Part shown: positions 6,445-12,805 of the stretch, in pieces | Position numbering within the stretch: the first letter of the stretch is position 1 | Layout of the letters: each line of letters opens with the position of its first letter | Assembly (NCBI GenBank): GCA_017501125.1 | Contig: JAFVXN010000088.1 | Coordinates: forward strand, 1 to 12,935 | Source: Clostridia bacterium | GTDB lineage: Bacteria > Bacillota > Clostridia > Christensenellales > Borkfalkiaceae | Length of the DNA: 12,935 bases | Direction of reading: 5' to 3' | Translations under genes and position numbers: made by a program | Notes under the pieces: generated by a model | What the model saw: the letters and a program-made list of their open reading frames with translations, nothing else | Told to the model about the DNA's origin: nothing | Databases searched by the model: none

Positions 6445-7209
6445 ATGTTTAATCTTCAGCATATTTTGTATATGGTGATTTCGGCGATTGTGTCGGCGGG
6501 GCTTTTGGTCCTGTTTGCCAAGACGGTCAAAGAGCAAAAGCATAAGAACTTTATCTTGAAATTCTTTGCCGTGATTACCGTCGTTATCCATATCAGCAAT
6601 CTGTGGGTGGAGTTCTTCCAAAACGGCGGTACGGCTCAGATTGTCGGCGTGCATATTTTGCCACTGTTTCCTTGCAATATCGTGATGTGGATGTTGTTGG
6701 TGACGGCGTTTATCGACAATAAAGAAGGGACGGTATTTAGGCTCCTTGCGGAATTTTGTTTTATCGTCGGGACGCTGTGCGGGGTAGTGGGCATACTGTT
6801 GAATCAAAATTTCGGCGCCAACCCCACGCTTGCCGATTACGGGATTTTGAAGGGCATGCTCAGCCACTCCACGATGCTTATCGGCTGTATCTATCTCTTC
6901 GTCGGCGGCTACGTAAGACCTGGGATATTCAGCACGCTTAGCCTTGTGTTCGGTTTCGGTATCTTCGTCATATGCGGTATCGTGACGAACGTATTATACG
7001 CCGCCTTTGGTATGACCTCTCCCGACGGGATCTGGATTAACGGCGTGCCGTATATAGGCGTGTCCTCTATTATCCTTGGGCTCGCGCTCGTGGCGGTCTA
7101 TTTCGGGGTGTTTGCCTTGATAGAGTTGCGCCTGCCACCTGAAAAACGCTGGTATTCAAGATTAAAAAACTGGTTCGTAAATCTTAAAAACAAAGGAGAA
7201 AAGCAATGA
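6445..7209 (+). CDS. YwaF/TIGR02206-like integral membrane protein (first of pair)
   Basis: A 254-residue polytopic membrane protein with about seven hydrophobic segments and a basic C-terminal tail. I recognise the layout of the YwaF (TIGR02206, TMEM164-like) family: a helix starting LPLFPCN (residues 72-78) and a later SHS motif in GMLSHSTMLIG (His about residue 141), in the positions where the family has LPLHLC and an SHG-like motif. The biochemical role of this family is not established, so none is assigned. The ATG at 6445 is preferred; the nearest ribosome-site-like AGAGG (6430-6434) is 10 bases away and would be too close to the in-frame TTG at 6436. The gene overlaps the next by four bases (ATGA), implying translational coupling. 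Confidence 0.78.
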   Translation: MFNLQHILYMVISAIVSAGLLVLFAKTVKEQKHKNFILKFFAVITVVIHISNLWVEFFQNGGTAQIVGVHILPLFPCNIVMWMLLVTAFIDNKEGTVFRLLAEFCFIVGTLCGVVGILLNQNFGANPTLADYGILKGMLSHSTMLIGCIYLFVGGYVRPGIFSTLSLVFGFGIFVICGIVTNVLYAAFGMTSPDGIWINGVPYIGVSSIILGLALVAVYFGVFALIELRLPPEKRWYSRLKNWFVNLKNKGEKQ

Positions 7210-8096
7210 GAGAATTATTTTTCAAACTGTTTGAGATGTCCCACTTTAATACGGGGATTAAGGTCACGGCGTTTTCCGTCCCTCATATCGTGTATTTGTT
7301 GCTTATCGCAGGCGCGATCGTAGGGTTGTATTTCGCCTTTAGAAAGTCTACCGACGAGAAGAAGAAAAGATTGTTCGATATCATGGTCATTACCCTCTTG
7401 GTATCCTATCTTTCCGACTTCTTCGTGCACGAATTCGTCTACGCGAATGAGGTGGGCGGCGTTATGGTCGGCGGCGGATTGAATATGGACAAACTTCCCT
7501 TCCATATCTGCACCGTCCTTTGCCCGATTGCGGTAGTCGTGCAATTCAACGGCAAAGCAAGAAAGCATTTCTTAGAGCCCGTGGCTCTGCTTGCCGTCCT
7601 TGCTCCTATGATGTATTTGGTCTATCCTGCCAGCATCGGCTCGGGCGAGCCTTGGTGCTATCAGGCGGTACAGACGATGTTCTACCACGGTCTTCTTATG
7701 GCGTGGGGTATCCTCCATATCGCCCTCGGCGCGGTAAAACCCAACCTGAAAAAGTCGTGGAAAGCGGCGGCGTTGCTCGTCGGTATCACCCTCTGGGCAA
7801 AACTCGGTAACGTGCTCCTTGAACATAACTGGTTCTTCCTCGAAGAGGACGCCTTCTATATCGGTCTCGTCGCTAACGGCATTATCCCTGCGTGGGTGCT
7901 TATGATTATCAATCCCATCGTCTTCTTTGCCGCGGTGCTCGGCGTCTACGGCGTATACTATCTCGTGATGTGGATTAAGGGCAAGGTAAAGGGCAAAAAG
8001 GAAGAAGTAGCCCCTGCAGAGACGGCAGAGGAAACGGTCGTCGCGCCTACCGAAGTGGAAGAAGAGGCGGCGGCTGCCGAAGTCAAGGAAGCGTAA
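7206..8096 (+). CDS. YwaF/TIGR02206-like integral membrane protein (second of pair) with acidic tail
   Basis: A 296-residue membrane protein that starts inside the stop codon of its neighbour (ATGA overlap), with AAAGGAG at 7192-7198. It has the same family layout: LPFHIC (residues 97-102) and a MFYHGLLMAWG helix (His about residue 161). Six to seven hydrophobic helices end near residue 260. The last 35 or so residues form a low-complexity Glu/Ala/Val tail (EEVAPAETAEETVVAP and onward), probably cytoplasmic and disordered, which I would not expect in the usual family members of about 230 residues. It is a divergent paralogue of the upstream gene, not a recent copy, and the two may form a heteromer (inference). 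No enzymatic function is assigned. Confidence 0.76.
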   Translation: MRELFFKLFEMSHFNTGIKVTAFSVPHIVYLLLIAGAIVGLYFAFRKSTDEKKKRLFDIMVITLLVSYLSDFFVHEFVYANEVGGVMVGGGLNMDKLPFHICTVLCPIAVVVQFNGKARKHFLEPVALLAVLAPMMYLVYPASIGSGEPWCYQAVQTMFYHGLLMAWGILHIALGAVKPNLKKSWKAAALLVGITLWAKLGNVLLEHNWFFLEEDAFYIGLVANGIIPAWVLMIINPIVFFAAVLGVYGVYYLVMWIKGKVKGKKEEVAPAETAEETVVAPTEVEEEAAAAEVKEA

Positions 8097-8134
8097 GCCT
8101 CCCTTGCAAAGGCATTGACAATTTTATCAACGAG

Positions 8135-8168
8135 GAGAGGAGTTTGCGCGCAAACTCCTCTCTTTTTT
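8135..8168 (+). terminator. Rho-independent terminator after the YwaF-like pair
   Basis: A perfect 28-base palindrome (8135-8162; outer arm GAGAGGAGTTTG, GCGC at the centre) followed by TTTTTT. It isolates the membrane-protein pair from the two-component system. Confidence 0.93.
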
Positions 8169-8218
8169 ATTTGCGTGAAAAAAGGATTTTTAATATTAGT
8201 AAAAGACTGCGCCTGATT

Positions 8219-8245
8219 TGTGAAGAAATTCACACAATTTTCACA
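8219..8245 (+). promoter_or_regulatory. Candidate operator: three TTCACA-type half-sites
   Basis: TGTGAA (8219-8224) and TTCACA (8229-8234) form a perfect inverted repeat with a 4-base gap. A second TTCACA (8240-8245) repeats the first in the same orientation, 11 bases on. Direct hexamers at 11-base pitch are how OmpR/PhoB-type regulators bind (for example the TTAACA-type PhoP boxes of Bacillus). The site overlaps the -35 region of the promoter of an OmpR-type regulator, so autoregulation is the natural reading. Confidence 0.5.
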
Positions 8246-8251
8246 AAACGA

Positions 8252-8260
8252 TGATATAAT
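8252..8260 (+). promoter_or_regulatory. Promoter -10 of the two-component operon, weak -35
   Basis: Extended -10 TGATATAAT at 8252-8260 is excellent. The hexamer 17 bases upstream (8232-8237, ACACAA) is a poor -35, so activity may depend on the extended -10 and on an activator at the overlapping TTCACA sites. The leader would be about 55 bases. Confidence 0.7.
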
Positions 8261-8321
8261 GTCCATAAAAGTGTGTATAAATAAGGTATACGAAAGGCTG
8301 GACGAATAAAGGAGGCATATT

Positions 8322-8981
8322 ATGAAGATTTTAATCGTAGACGACGAAGAGATGATTAGAGAGGTGTTGAAGGAGTATTTGCAGGCGGAAGGGCACGAAG
8401 TCGTGGAGGCGATCGACGGCGTGGACGCGGTGGAAAAGTGTCGTGGCACCGATTACGACCTTTTGATTATGGACGTGATGATGCCGAGACTGGACGGGTT
8501 GTCCGCCGTCAAAGAAATCCGCAAGAACAAGGACGTGCCCGTGATTATGCTTTCGGCAAGAGGGGAAGAATACGATAAGTTGTTCGCCTTCCAACTCGGC
8601 GCGGACGACTACGTGACCAAGCCCTTTTCGCCGAGGGAACTGATGGCGCGCGTCGGGGCGGTGGCTAAGCGTAGCGGTATCGGCGTGGAAAGGACGATGC
8701 GTTTTGAAGGCTTGGAGGTGGATATCGCAGGCAGGAACGTCTTCGTGGACGGCGAAAAAATCTCGCTCACCCCTAAGGAATACGAGTTGCTTTTTTACTT
8801 AGTAAAAAACAAGGGCATTGCGATGACGAGAGAAAAACTTTTGTACGAGGTATGGGGGTTTGATTTTTACGGGGACGATAGGACGGTGGATACCCACGTC
8901 AAGACCCTGCGTAGCGCCTTGAAGGAATATAGAAAATTTATCGTCACCTTGCGTGGTTGCGGATATAAGTTCGACGCTTAA
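8322..8981 (+). CDS. OmpR/PhoB-family response regulator
   Basis: A 219-residue DNA-binding response regulator with AAAGGAGG at 8308-8315, 6 bases before the ATG. Receiver domain, residues 1-120: acidic pair D7/D8, phospho-acceptor D51 in LLIMDVMMPRLDG, switch residue S78, aromatic Y97 and K100 in DDYVTKPFSPREL. All catalytic residues are intact. Residues 125-219 form a winged helix-turn-helix (LTPKEYELLFYLVKN, DDRTVDTHVKTLR, VTLRGCGYKF), the OmpR/PhoB signature. The kinase starts 14 bases downstream, so the pair is one operon. The regulator resembles PhoP/WalR-like proteins, but the sequence does not tell the signal or the regulon. Confidence 0.95.
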   Translation: MKILIVDDEEMIREVLKEYLQAEGHEVVEAIDGVDAVEKCRGTDYDLLIMDVMMPRLDGLSAVKEIRKNKDVPVIMLSARGEEYDKLFAFQLGADDYVTKPFSPRELMARVGAVAKRSGIGVERTMRFEGLEVDIAGRNVFVDGEKISLTPKEYELLFYLVKNKGIAMTREKLLYEVWGFDFYGDDRTVDTHVKTLRSALKEYRKFIVTLRGCGYKFDA

Positions 8982-8995
8982 AAAAAGGACGGGCT

Positions 8996-10444
8996 ATGAA
9001 AAACACTTTAAGACAAACGTATAAGCATAAGCGTAATTCCGTCAGTTTGTTTTTCTGGGTATGGGGCGGCATTTCGCTGCTTTGTCTGCTGTTGATTTTC
9101 GTCTTTAGCGTATCGCAGAGGTGGACGTTGGAGAATACCCTCCGTCAGCAGGCGGCGCTCGATATGACGTCGAGAGGGCAGGAGATAAAGAGGCAGATTG
9201 CGGACGGCGTCCCTGCGGAATTTGCGGACGAGGAAGAATACGTGAAACACCTGTCGCTGACCTACGCGGTGGAGATTTCTTTGCTCGACGGGGACGGAAA
9301 GGTATTGTGCACCTCGTCTAGCGAGATGGGGACTAGCATAGAATATATCGACTGGATAAAGGGCAAACTATACGATAGTGCGGCGACGGACAGCAACGGA
9401 CGATTCGCCGTATACCAGACGGGGAAGGATTTTGCGTACGCGTGTATTTTGCGCGCGGAGACGGATAGCGACGCCGGCAGGTACCTGTATATCGTCAAAG
9501 ACGTATCGTATATGGATAGCGTCGCTGGCGAGGTAGGGTTGCGTACCTTATTTAGTGCGTCTTTCGTATTCGTGCTGGCGTTCGTGGTGTCGGCGGCGAT
9601 ATCGGGGATGTTTACTAAGCCGATTAGCGAGATGCAGGAAAAGGCGAAACTTCTGGCAAAGCGCGACTTTACCGTAGACTTCCGTGGCGAGGATTACGGC
9701 AGGGAAATCGTGGAACTTGCCGACACCCTCAACTTTGCCCGCGACGAGTTGTCTAAGACGGACAAGATGCAAAAGGAATTGATTGCCAACGTCTCGCATG
9801 ACTTTAAGACGCCGCTGACTATGATTAAGGCGTACGCGTCGATGATCGTCGAGATATCCGGCGAGGACAAAGCCAAGCGTGAAAAGCACGCGGGCGTCAT
9901 TATCGACGAGGCGGATAGGCTGACGGCGTTGGTGGAAGATTTGCTCGACTTGTCCAAGTTGCAAAGCGGTATCACCGAACTTAACAAAGAAAAATTCGAC
10001 CTCAGCGAATACGTCGCGGCAACGGTGGAGAATCTAGAGTATCTCAAGGAGAAACACGGCTATAAGATTGAGATGGCGTTGGACGAAGGCGTCCTGATAG
10101 AGGCGGACAAGAGCAAAATCGGGCAGGTGATATATAACCTGATTGGAAACGCCGTCAACTACACGGGCGAGGATAAAAAGGTGTACGTCGCCCTCAAAAA
10201 AGGCGACCGAGTGGCGCGTTTTACCGTGCGAGATACGGGCGAAGGTATCCCCGAGGCGGAAAAGGGTGGCATTTGGGATAGGTATTATCGATCTAATCAA
10301 TCGCATAAGAGACCCGTACAAGGGACGGGGCTGGGGCTTTCTATCGTCCGTCAGGTACTGGAAAGACACGGCTATCGGTTCGGGGTAGACAGTGCGGTGG
10401 GCGAAGGTAGTACTTTCTACGTCGATTTTCCGTGTGAGGAGTGA
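8996..10444 (+). CDS. Sensor histidine kinase (HAMP-HisKA-HATPase) partner of the upstream regulator
   Basis: A 482-residue membrane kinase expected to phosphorylate the regulator encoded just upstream. Order: a basic cytoplasmic N-terminus, TM1 about residues 16-39, an extracytoplasmic sensor region about 40-183, TM2 about 184-208, HAMP linker about 208-258, HisKA with H-box NVSHDFKTPLT (phospho-acceptor His 268), then an HATPase domain with N-box NLIGNAVNYT, G1 DTGEGIP, and G2 GTGLGLSIV. Every catalytic box is intact. The sensor region has an ISLLDGDGKVLCTS stretch typical of PAS/Cache-like extracellular folds, but I cannot name a ligand. The weak ribosome site AAAAGGA (8983-8989) follows the regulator's stop. 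No terminator is evident after it before the next promoter. Confidence 0.94.
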   Translation: MKNTLRQTYKHKRNSVSLFFWVWGGISLLCLLLIFVFSVSQRWTLENTLRQQAALDMTSRGQEIKRQIADGVPAEFADEEEYVKHLSLTYAVEISLLDGDGKVLCTSSSEMGTSIEYIDWIKGKLYDSAATDSNGRFAVYQTGKDFAYACILRAETDSDAGRYLYIVKDVSYMDSVAGEVGLRTLFSASFVFVLAFVVSAAISGMFTKPISEMQEKAKLLAKRDFTVDFRGEDYGREIVELADTLNFARDELSKTDKMQKELIANVSHDFKTPLTMIKAYASMIVEISGEDKAKREKHAGVIIDEADRLTALVEDLLDLSKLQSGITELNKEKFDLSEYVAATVENLEYLKEKHGYKIEMALDEGVLIEADKSKIGQVIYNLIGNAVNYTGEDKKVYVALKKGDRVARFTVRDTGEGIPEAEKGGIWDRYYRSNQSHKRPVQGTGLGLSIVRQVLERHGYRFGVDSAVGEGSTFYVDFPCEE

Positions 10445-10506
10445 AAAGTGAGGTGGCGACGTCAATTGACGGATTGCGCCGCTGCCAAATAAAACCAGAA
10501 AAATCG

Positions 10507-10535
10507 TTGACAAAAGATACCGTTCTTGTTATAAT
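10507..10535 (+). promoter_or_regulatory. Perfect consensus sigma-A promoter
   Basis: TTGACA (10507-10512), 17 bases, TATAAT (10530-10535), with an extended TGT before the -10 box. This matches consensus at every position, so the downstream gene should be strongly transcribed unless repressed. Confidence 0.93.
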
Positions 10536-10549
10536 AAGGCGAGAACGGT
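10519..10549. repeat. Inverted repeat enclosing the -10 box
   Basis: ACCGTTCT (10519-10526) and AGAACGGT (10542-10549) are exact reverse complements separated by 15 bases that contain TATAAT. A repressor bound here would block RNA polymerase. Transcribed from upstream, it would fold into a stem followed by TTTTG, so it could also act as a weak terminator for the kinase operon. Confidence 0.5.
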
Positions 10550-10573
10550 TTTGAATAAAACCGTGGAGGGATT

Positions 10574-11821
10574 ATGGCTAAGAAAGCGTCACAAGTAAAA
10601 GAGAGACCGACGACGAAAAAAGCGGATGCTAAAGAAAAGGAAACGGCGGTAGCGGCAGTGCCCGTCGCGGAAGAAAAACCGACGAAGAAGGCGAAACCTG
10701 CAAAGACGGCGGAACCCGCTAAAAAGGCGGAGGAAAGGGTGGAGGCAAAACCCGTCCCTGCCGTTGAAAAGGTAGAGCCCGTCGTGGAGGATAAGGAACC
10801 CGTCAAAGGGGAAGACGCGAAAGCGGAGGCGGTGAAGGAATCCACCTCTCAGCCGATTGAGCAGCCGATTAAAAAGGAACTCGATTCGACCCCTGCCAAA
10901 GACTTTACGGCGTATCTGTTGCCCGAGGTCGCTTACAGCGAAGAGGCGGCGTTGGATTTGCTCCGACAAAAGTTGCGCGCCTATAAGGAGATTAATCCCG
11001 AATTCTTGGCGATGACGGAGAAGAACGAATCCTTTAAGATTAAGAGAGAATATATCCCCGTATATCGCGAAAAAGCAATCGTCGACTACGACTGGACGGT
11101 CAAAAGCAAAGGGGGCGAAGCGGTGCATACCGAAAGGAGAGAGGTTTGCGCCCGCCAACATAACGCCCCTGCGTTTTTCAGGGCGGATTCTATGCCTGCC
11201 GATATCAAGACGATTGCTATCCCCGCACCGAAAAGTGGGGAGGAGTTGTACCCTTGCAAGGAAAAATCGTTCGCGTCGTGCGTTGCAGCCCTCAAAAAGG
11301 AAGCGAAATCTTACTCTCCGCAACTTTCTGCGACGAAGACTTTTTACAACCTTGAGTATGAGATTTTCTACGTGCCCGTTATGAAGGCGACCTGCGTCTT
11401 CGAGGGAGAGGAATACGTCGCCTACGTCAATATGCTGAACGGCGAGTGCGACGCGCAGTACCGTGTCAGCGACAGATTGCGTGCGAAGGCGGACAAGACG
11501 ATGCGTGGCGTCGTCACGACGAGAAGATTTATTTTGGCGGCTATCCTGTACGCGCTCACCTTCGTGGGGCTCGGCTGGTACGCGGCGGTAAAAGGCGGTA
11601 CGGTGGAACAATGGTCCGTATTGCTTATCGGGATGTCCTGTGCCGTGGCGGTGCAGTTGGTTGCGTATGGTTATTGCTTTACGTACAACCGCAAAAAATT
11701 CGTGCTCAACGCAGTGCGGACGGGCAAGATGCCCAAGGCGGCGTTGTCCGTCGTGATGGCCATCGTCAGCGCGCTCGTTGCCGTGGCGGAGTTGGCGGCG
11801 TTCATCTTCTACCTGATGTAA
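10574..11821 (+). CDS. Unrecognised membrane protein with Lys/Ala/Glu-rich N-terminus
   Basis: A 415-residue protein I cannot assign to a named family. Residues 1 to about 105 are low complexity, rich in Lys, Ala, Glu, Pro and Val (KKA and AKPA-like pieces), and probably disordered in the cytoplasm. Residues about 108-310 are a soluble domain with two related-looking pieces, REYIPVYREKAIVDYDW and YEIFYVPVMKATCVFEGEEY followed by YVNMLNGEC. These resemble the IPVY/VPVW beta strands of zinc-ribbon-type Bacillota membrane proteins, although no CxxC pair is present. Three hydrophobic helices follow (about 319-338, 345-367, 389-415), and the chain ends within the last one. TGGAGG (10564-10569) sits only 4 bases before the ATG. 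It is monocistronic by its own promoter; no terminator separates it from the riboswitch region. Function unknown. Confidence 0.8.
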   Translation: MAKKASQVKERPTTKKADAKEKETAVAAVPVAEEKPTKKAKPAKTAEPAKKAEERVEAKPVPAVEKVEPVVEDKEPVKGEDAKAEAVKESTSQPIEQPIKKELDSTPAKDFTAYLLPEVAYSEEAALDLLRQKLRAYKEINPEFLAMTEKNESFKIKREYIPVYREKAIVDYDWTVKSKGGEAVHTERREVCARQHNAPAFFRADSMPADIKTIAIPAPKSGEELYPCKEKSFASCVAALKKEAKSYSPQLSATKTFYNLEYEIFYVPVMKATCVFEGEEYVAYVNMLNGECDAQYRVSDRLRAKADKTMRGVVTTRRFILAAILYALTFVGLGWYAAVKGGTVEQWSVLLIGMSCAVAVQLVAYGYCFTYNRKKFVLNAVRTGKMPKAALSVVMAIVSALVAVAELAAFIFYLM

Positions 11822-11839
11822 TCGGGTACAACTAAATAA

Positions 11840-11952
11840 ACTTTGGGGCGGAGTGAAATTCTCCACCGGCAGTAAAGTCTGCGAAGGAAACGCAAGTTTC
11901 CCCGAGTTGGTGCAATTCCAACACCGACGGTTAAAGTCCGGATGGGAAAAGA
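11840..11952 (+). ncRNA. FMN riboswitch (RFN element) aptamer
   Basis: The conserved RFN blocks are all present in order: GGGGCGGAGTGAAATTCTCC, ACCGGCAGT, AGTCTGCGA, the variable arm GGAAACGCAAGTTTCC, GTTGGTGCAATTCCAACACC, and GACGGTTAAAGTCCGGATGG. The outer P1 helix closes with CTTT (11841-11844) and AAAG (11948-11951). FMN binding reduces expression of the downstream gene. A promoter is not obvious: only a weak TGTAAT at 11817-11822 with a poor -35. Confidence 0.96.
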
Positions 11953-11990
11953 GCAATTAGGCAGTATTATGCCTTGCTACGTCTATCGTG

Positions 11991-12017
11991 CCCCGCTTTT
12001 TTAAGCGGGGGTTTTTT
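11991..12017 (+). terminator. FMN riboswitch expression-platform terminator
   Basis: CCCCGCTT (11991-11998) pairs with AAGCGGGG (12003-12010) around TTTT, followed by GTTTTTT. Its place between aptamer and transporter marks transcription termination as the control point. A hairpin at 11953-11977 (AGGCA with TGCCT, extended by GCA/TGC) lies between aptamer and terminator. I could not define a clean antiterminator. Confidence 0.92.
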
Positions 12018-12049
12018 ATAGGCTCTAATACAGCCTTAGGAGGTAAAGT

Positions 12050-12757
12050 ATGGAAGAAGAGATTGAAACAATGAAAACGGAGGGGGCAGGTACGCCTTCA
12101 ACGGAGCAATTAGAGGGGGCAGATACGACCTTGTCGCGTGAAAACGTGGCTGTCGCGCCCGCTGAGGAAAGAGGGGTAGGTGCTTTTTTGAAAAGGCATT
12201 TTACGGGGAAAAGGATTGCCGCGATGGCGATCTTTACGGCGCTTGCGTACGCGCTGTCTTGGGCGGAGATACCCACGCCTTTTTTTGGCGCCTCCTTTTT
12301 GAAACTGGATTTTGGCAATGCGTTTATCTTGCTCGTGTCATTTTTGTTAGGGCCGATGGAAGGGGTAATCGTGTGCTTGTTGAAAGAGGCGTTTCGTTGT
12401 TTTACGTCGGCCACTTTCTGTTCGGGGGAACTTGCCAACTTTTTGCTGACGAGCATATTTTTGTTGCTGCCTTCTATCGTCTATCAATACCGTCGTCGTT
12501 TTAAGACGGTGGCAATTTGGTTGCCCATCTCTTGTATCGTCGTCTCTTTACTTGCGCCTTTGGCGAATCGGTGGATTATCTTCCCTACATACGAGTTCTT
12601 TTTAGGGAGTATTTTCGGGCTGACGGCGGCGCAAGCCTTCGAGGCGTTCTGGTATGCGATATTGCTGTTTAACGTCGTAAAATCGGTGTCCGTCACCGCC
12701 CTGACGTTGCTCCTTTATAAGCGGCTGTCTAATATTTTCAAAAAGTGGAAGATTTAA
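12050..12757 (+). CDS. ribU: RibU-type riboflavin ECF transporter S component
   Basis: Substrate-binding membrane subunit for riboflavin uptake, working with the shared ECF module (EcfA, EcfA', EcfT) encoded elsewhere. It has about six hydrophobic helices. Family marks are GKRIAAMAIFTALAYALSW (about residues 53-71), FLKLDFGNAF (83-92), FLLGPMEGVIVCLLKEA, SGELANF (125-131) and the late LANRWIIFPTYEFF. The ATG at 12050 follows TAGGAGGT (12037-12044) by 5 bases. This start adds about 50 polar, acidic residues before the first helix, longer than usual for RibU; ATG 12071 is an alternative. The FMN riboswitch directly upstream fixes the substrate class as riboflavin or FMN, and sequence and context agree. 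Confidence 0.92.
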   Translation: MEEEIETMKTEGAGTPSTEQLEGADTTLSRENVAVAPAEERGVGAFLKRHFTGKRIAAMAIFTALAYALSWAEIPTPFFGASFLKLDFGNAFILLVSFLLGPMEGVIVCLLKEAFRCFTSATFCSGELANFLLTSIFLLLPSIVYQYRRRFKTVAIWLPISCIVVSLLAPLANRWIIFPTYEFFLGSIFGLTAAQAFEAFWYAILLFNVVKSVSVTALTLLLYKRLSNIFKKWKI

Positions 12758-12760
12758 TCC

Positions 12761-12784
12761 CTTGATTTTCTTGCAAAAATCAAG
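12761..12784. repeat. Inverted repeat over the -35 box of tsaE
   Basis: CTTGATTTT (12761-12769) and AAAATCAAG (12776-12784) are exact reverse complements with a 6-base loop. There is no T-tract on either side, so it is a poor terminator for ribU. It covers the TTGCAA -35 element and so could be an operator. Confidence 0.45.
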
Positions 12785-12799
12785 AGAGATAGGTATAAT
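12771..12799 (+). promoter_or_regulatory. Sigma-A promoter of tsaE
   Basis: TTGCAA (12771-12776), 17 bases, TATAAT (12794-12799). The predicted start site, about 7 bases after the -10 box, falls at or next to the ATG at 12806, implying a transcript with little or no leader. Confidence 0.75.
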
Positions 12800-12805
12800 A
12801 GTATT

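Noticed and set aside
8114..8130. TTGACA at 8114 as a -35 box
   Set aside because: There is no -10 element at proper spacing; it lies just before a terminator palindrome.
10460..10471. 12-base palindrome CGTCAATTGACG after the kinase stop
   Set aside because: It is too short for a terminator stem, has no T-tract and no nearby promoter element, so it may be chance.
10589..11956. Long minus-strand open frame opposite the unknown membrane protein
   Set aside because: It runs into the FMN riboswitch and is low complexity (Arg/Phe/Leu), mirroring the Lys/Ala/Glu codons of the + strand gene.
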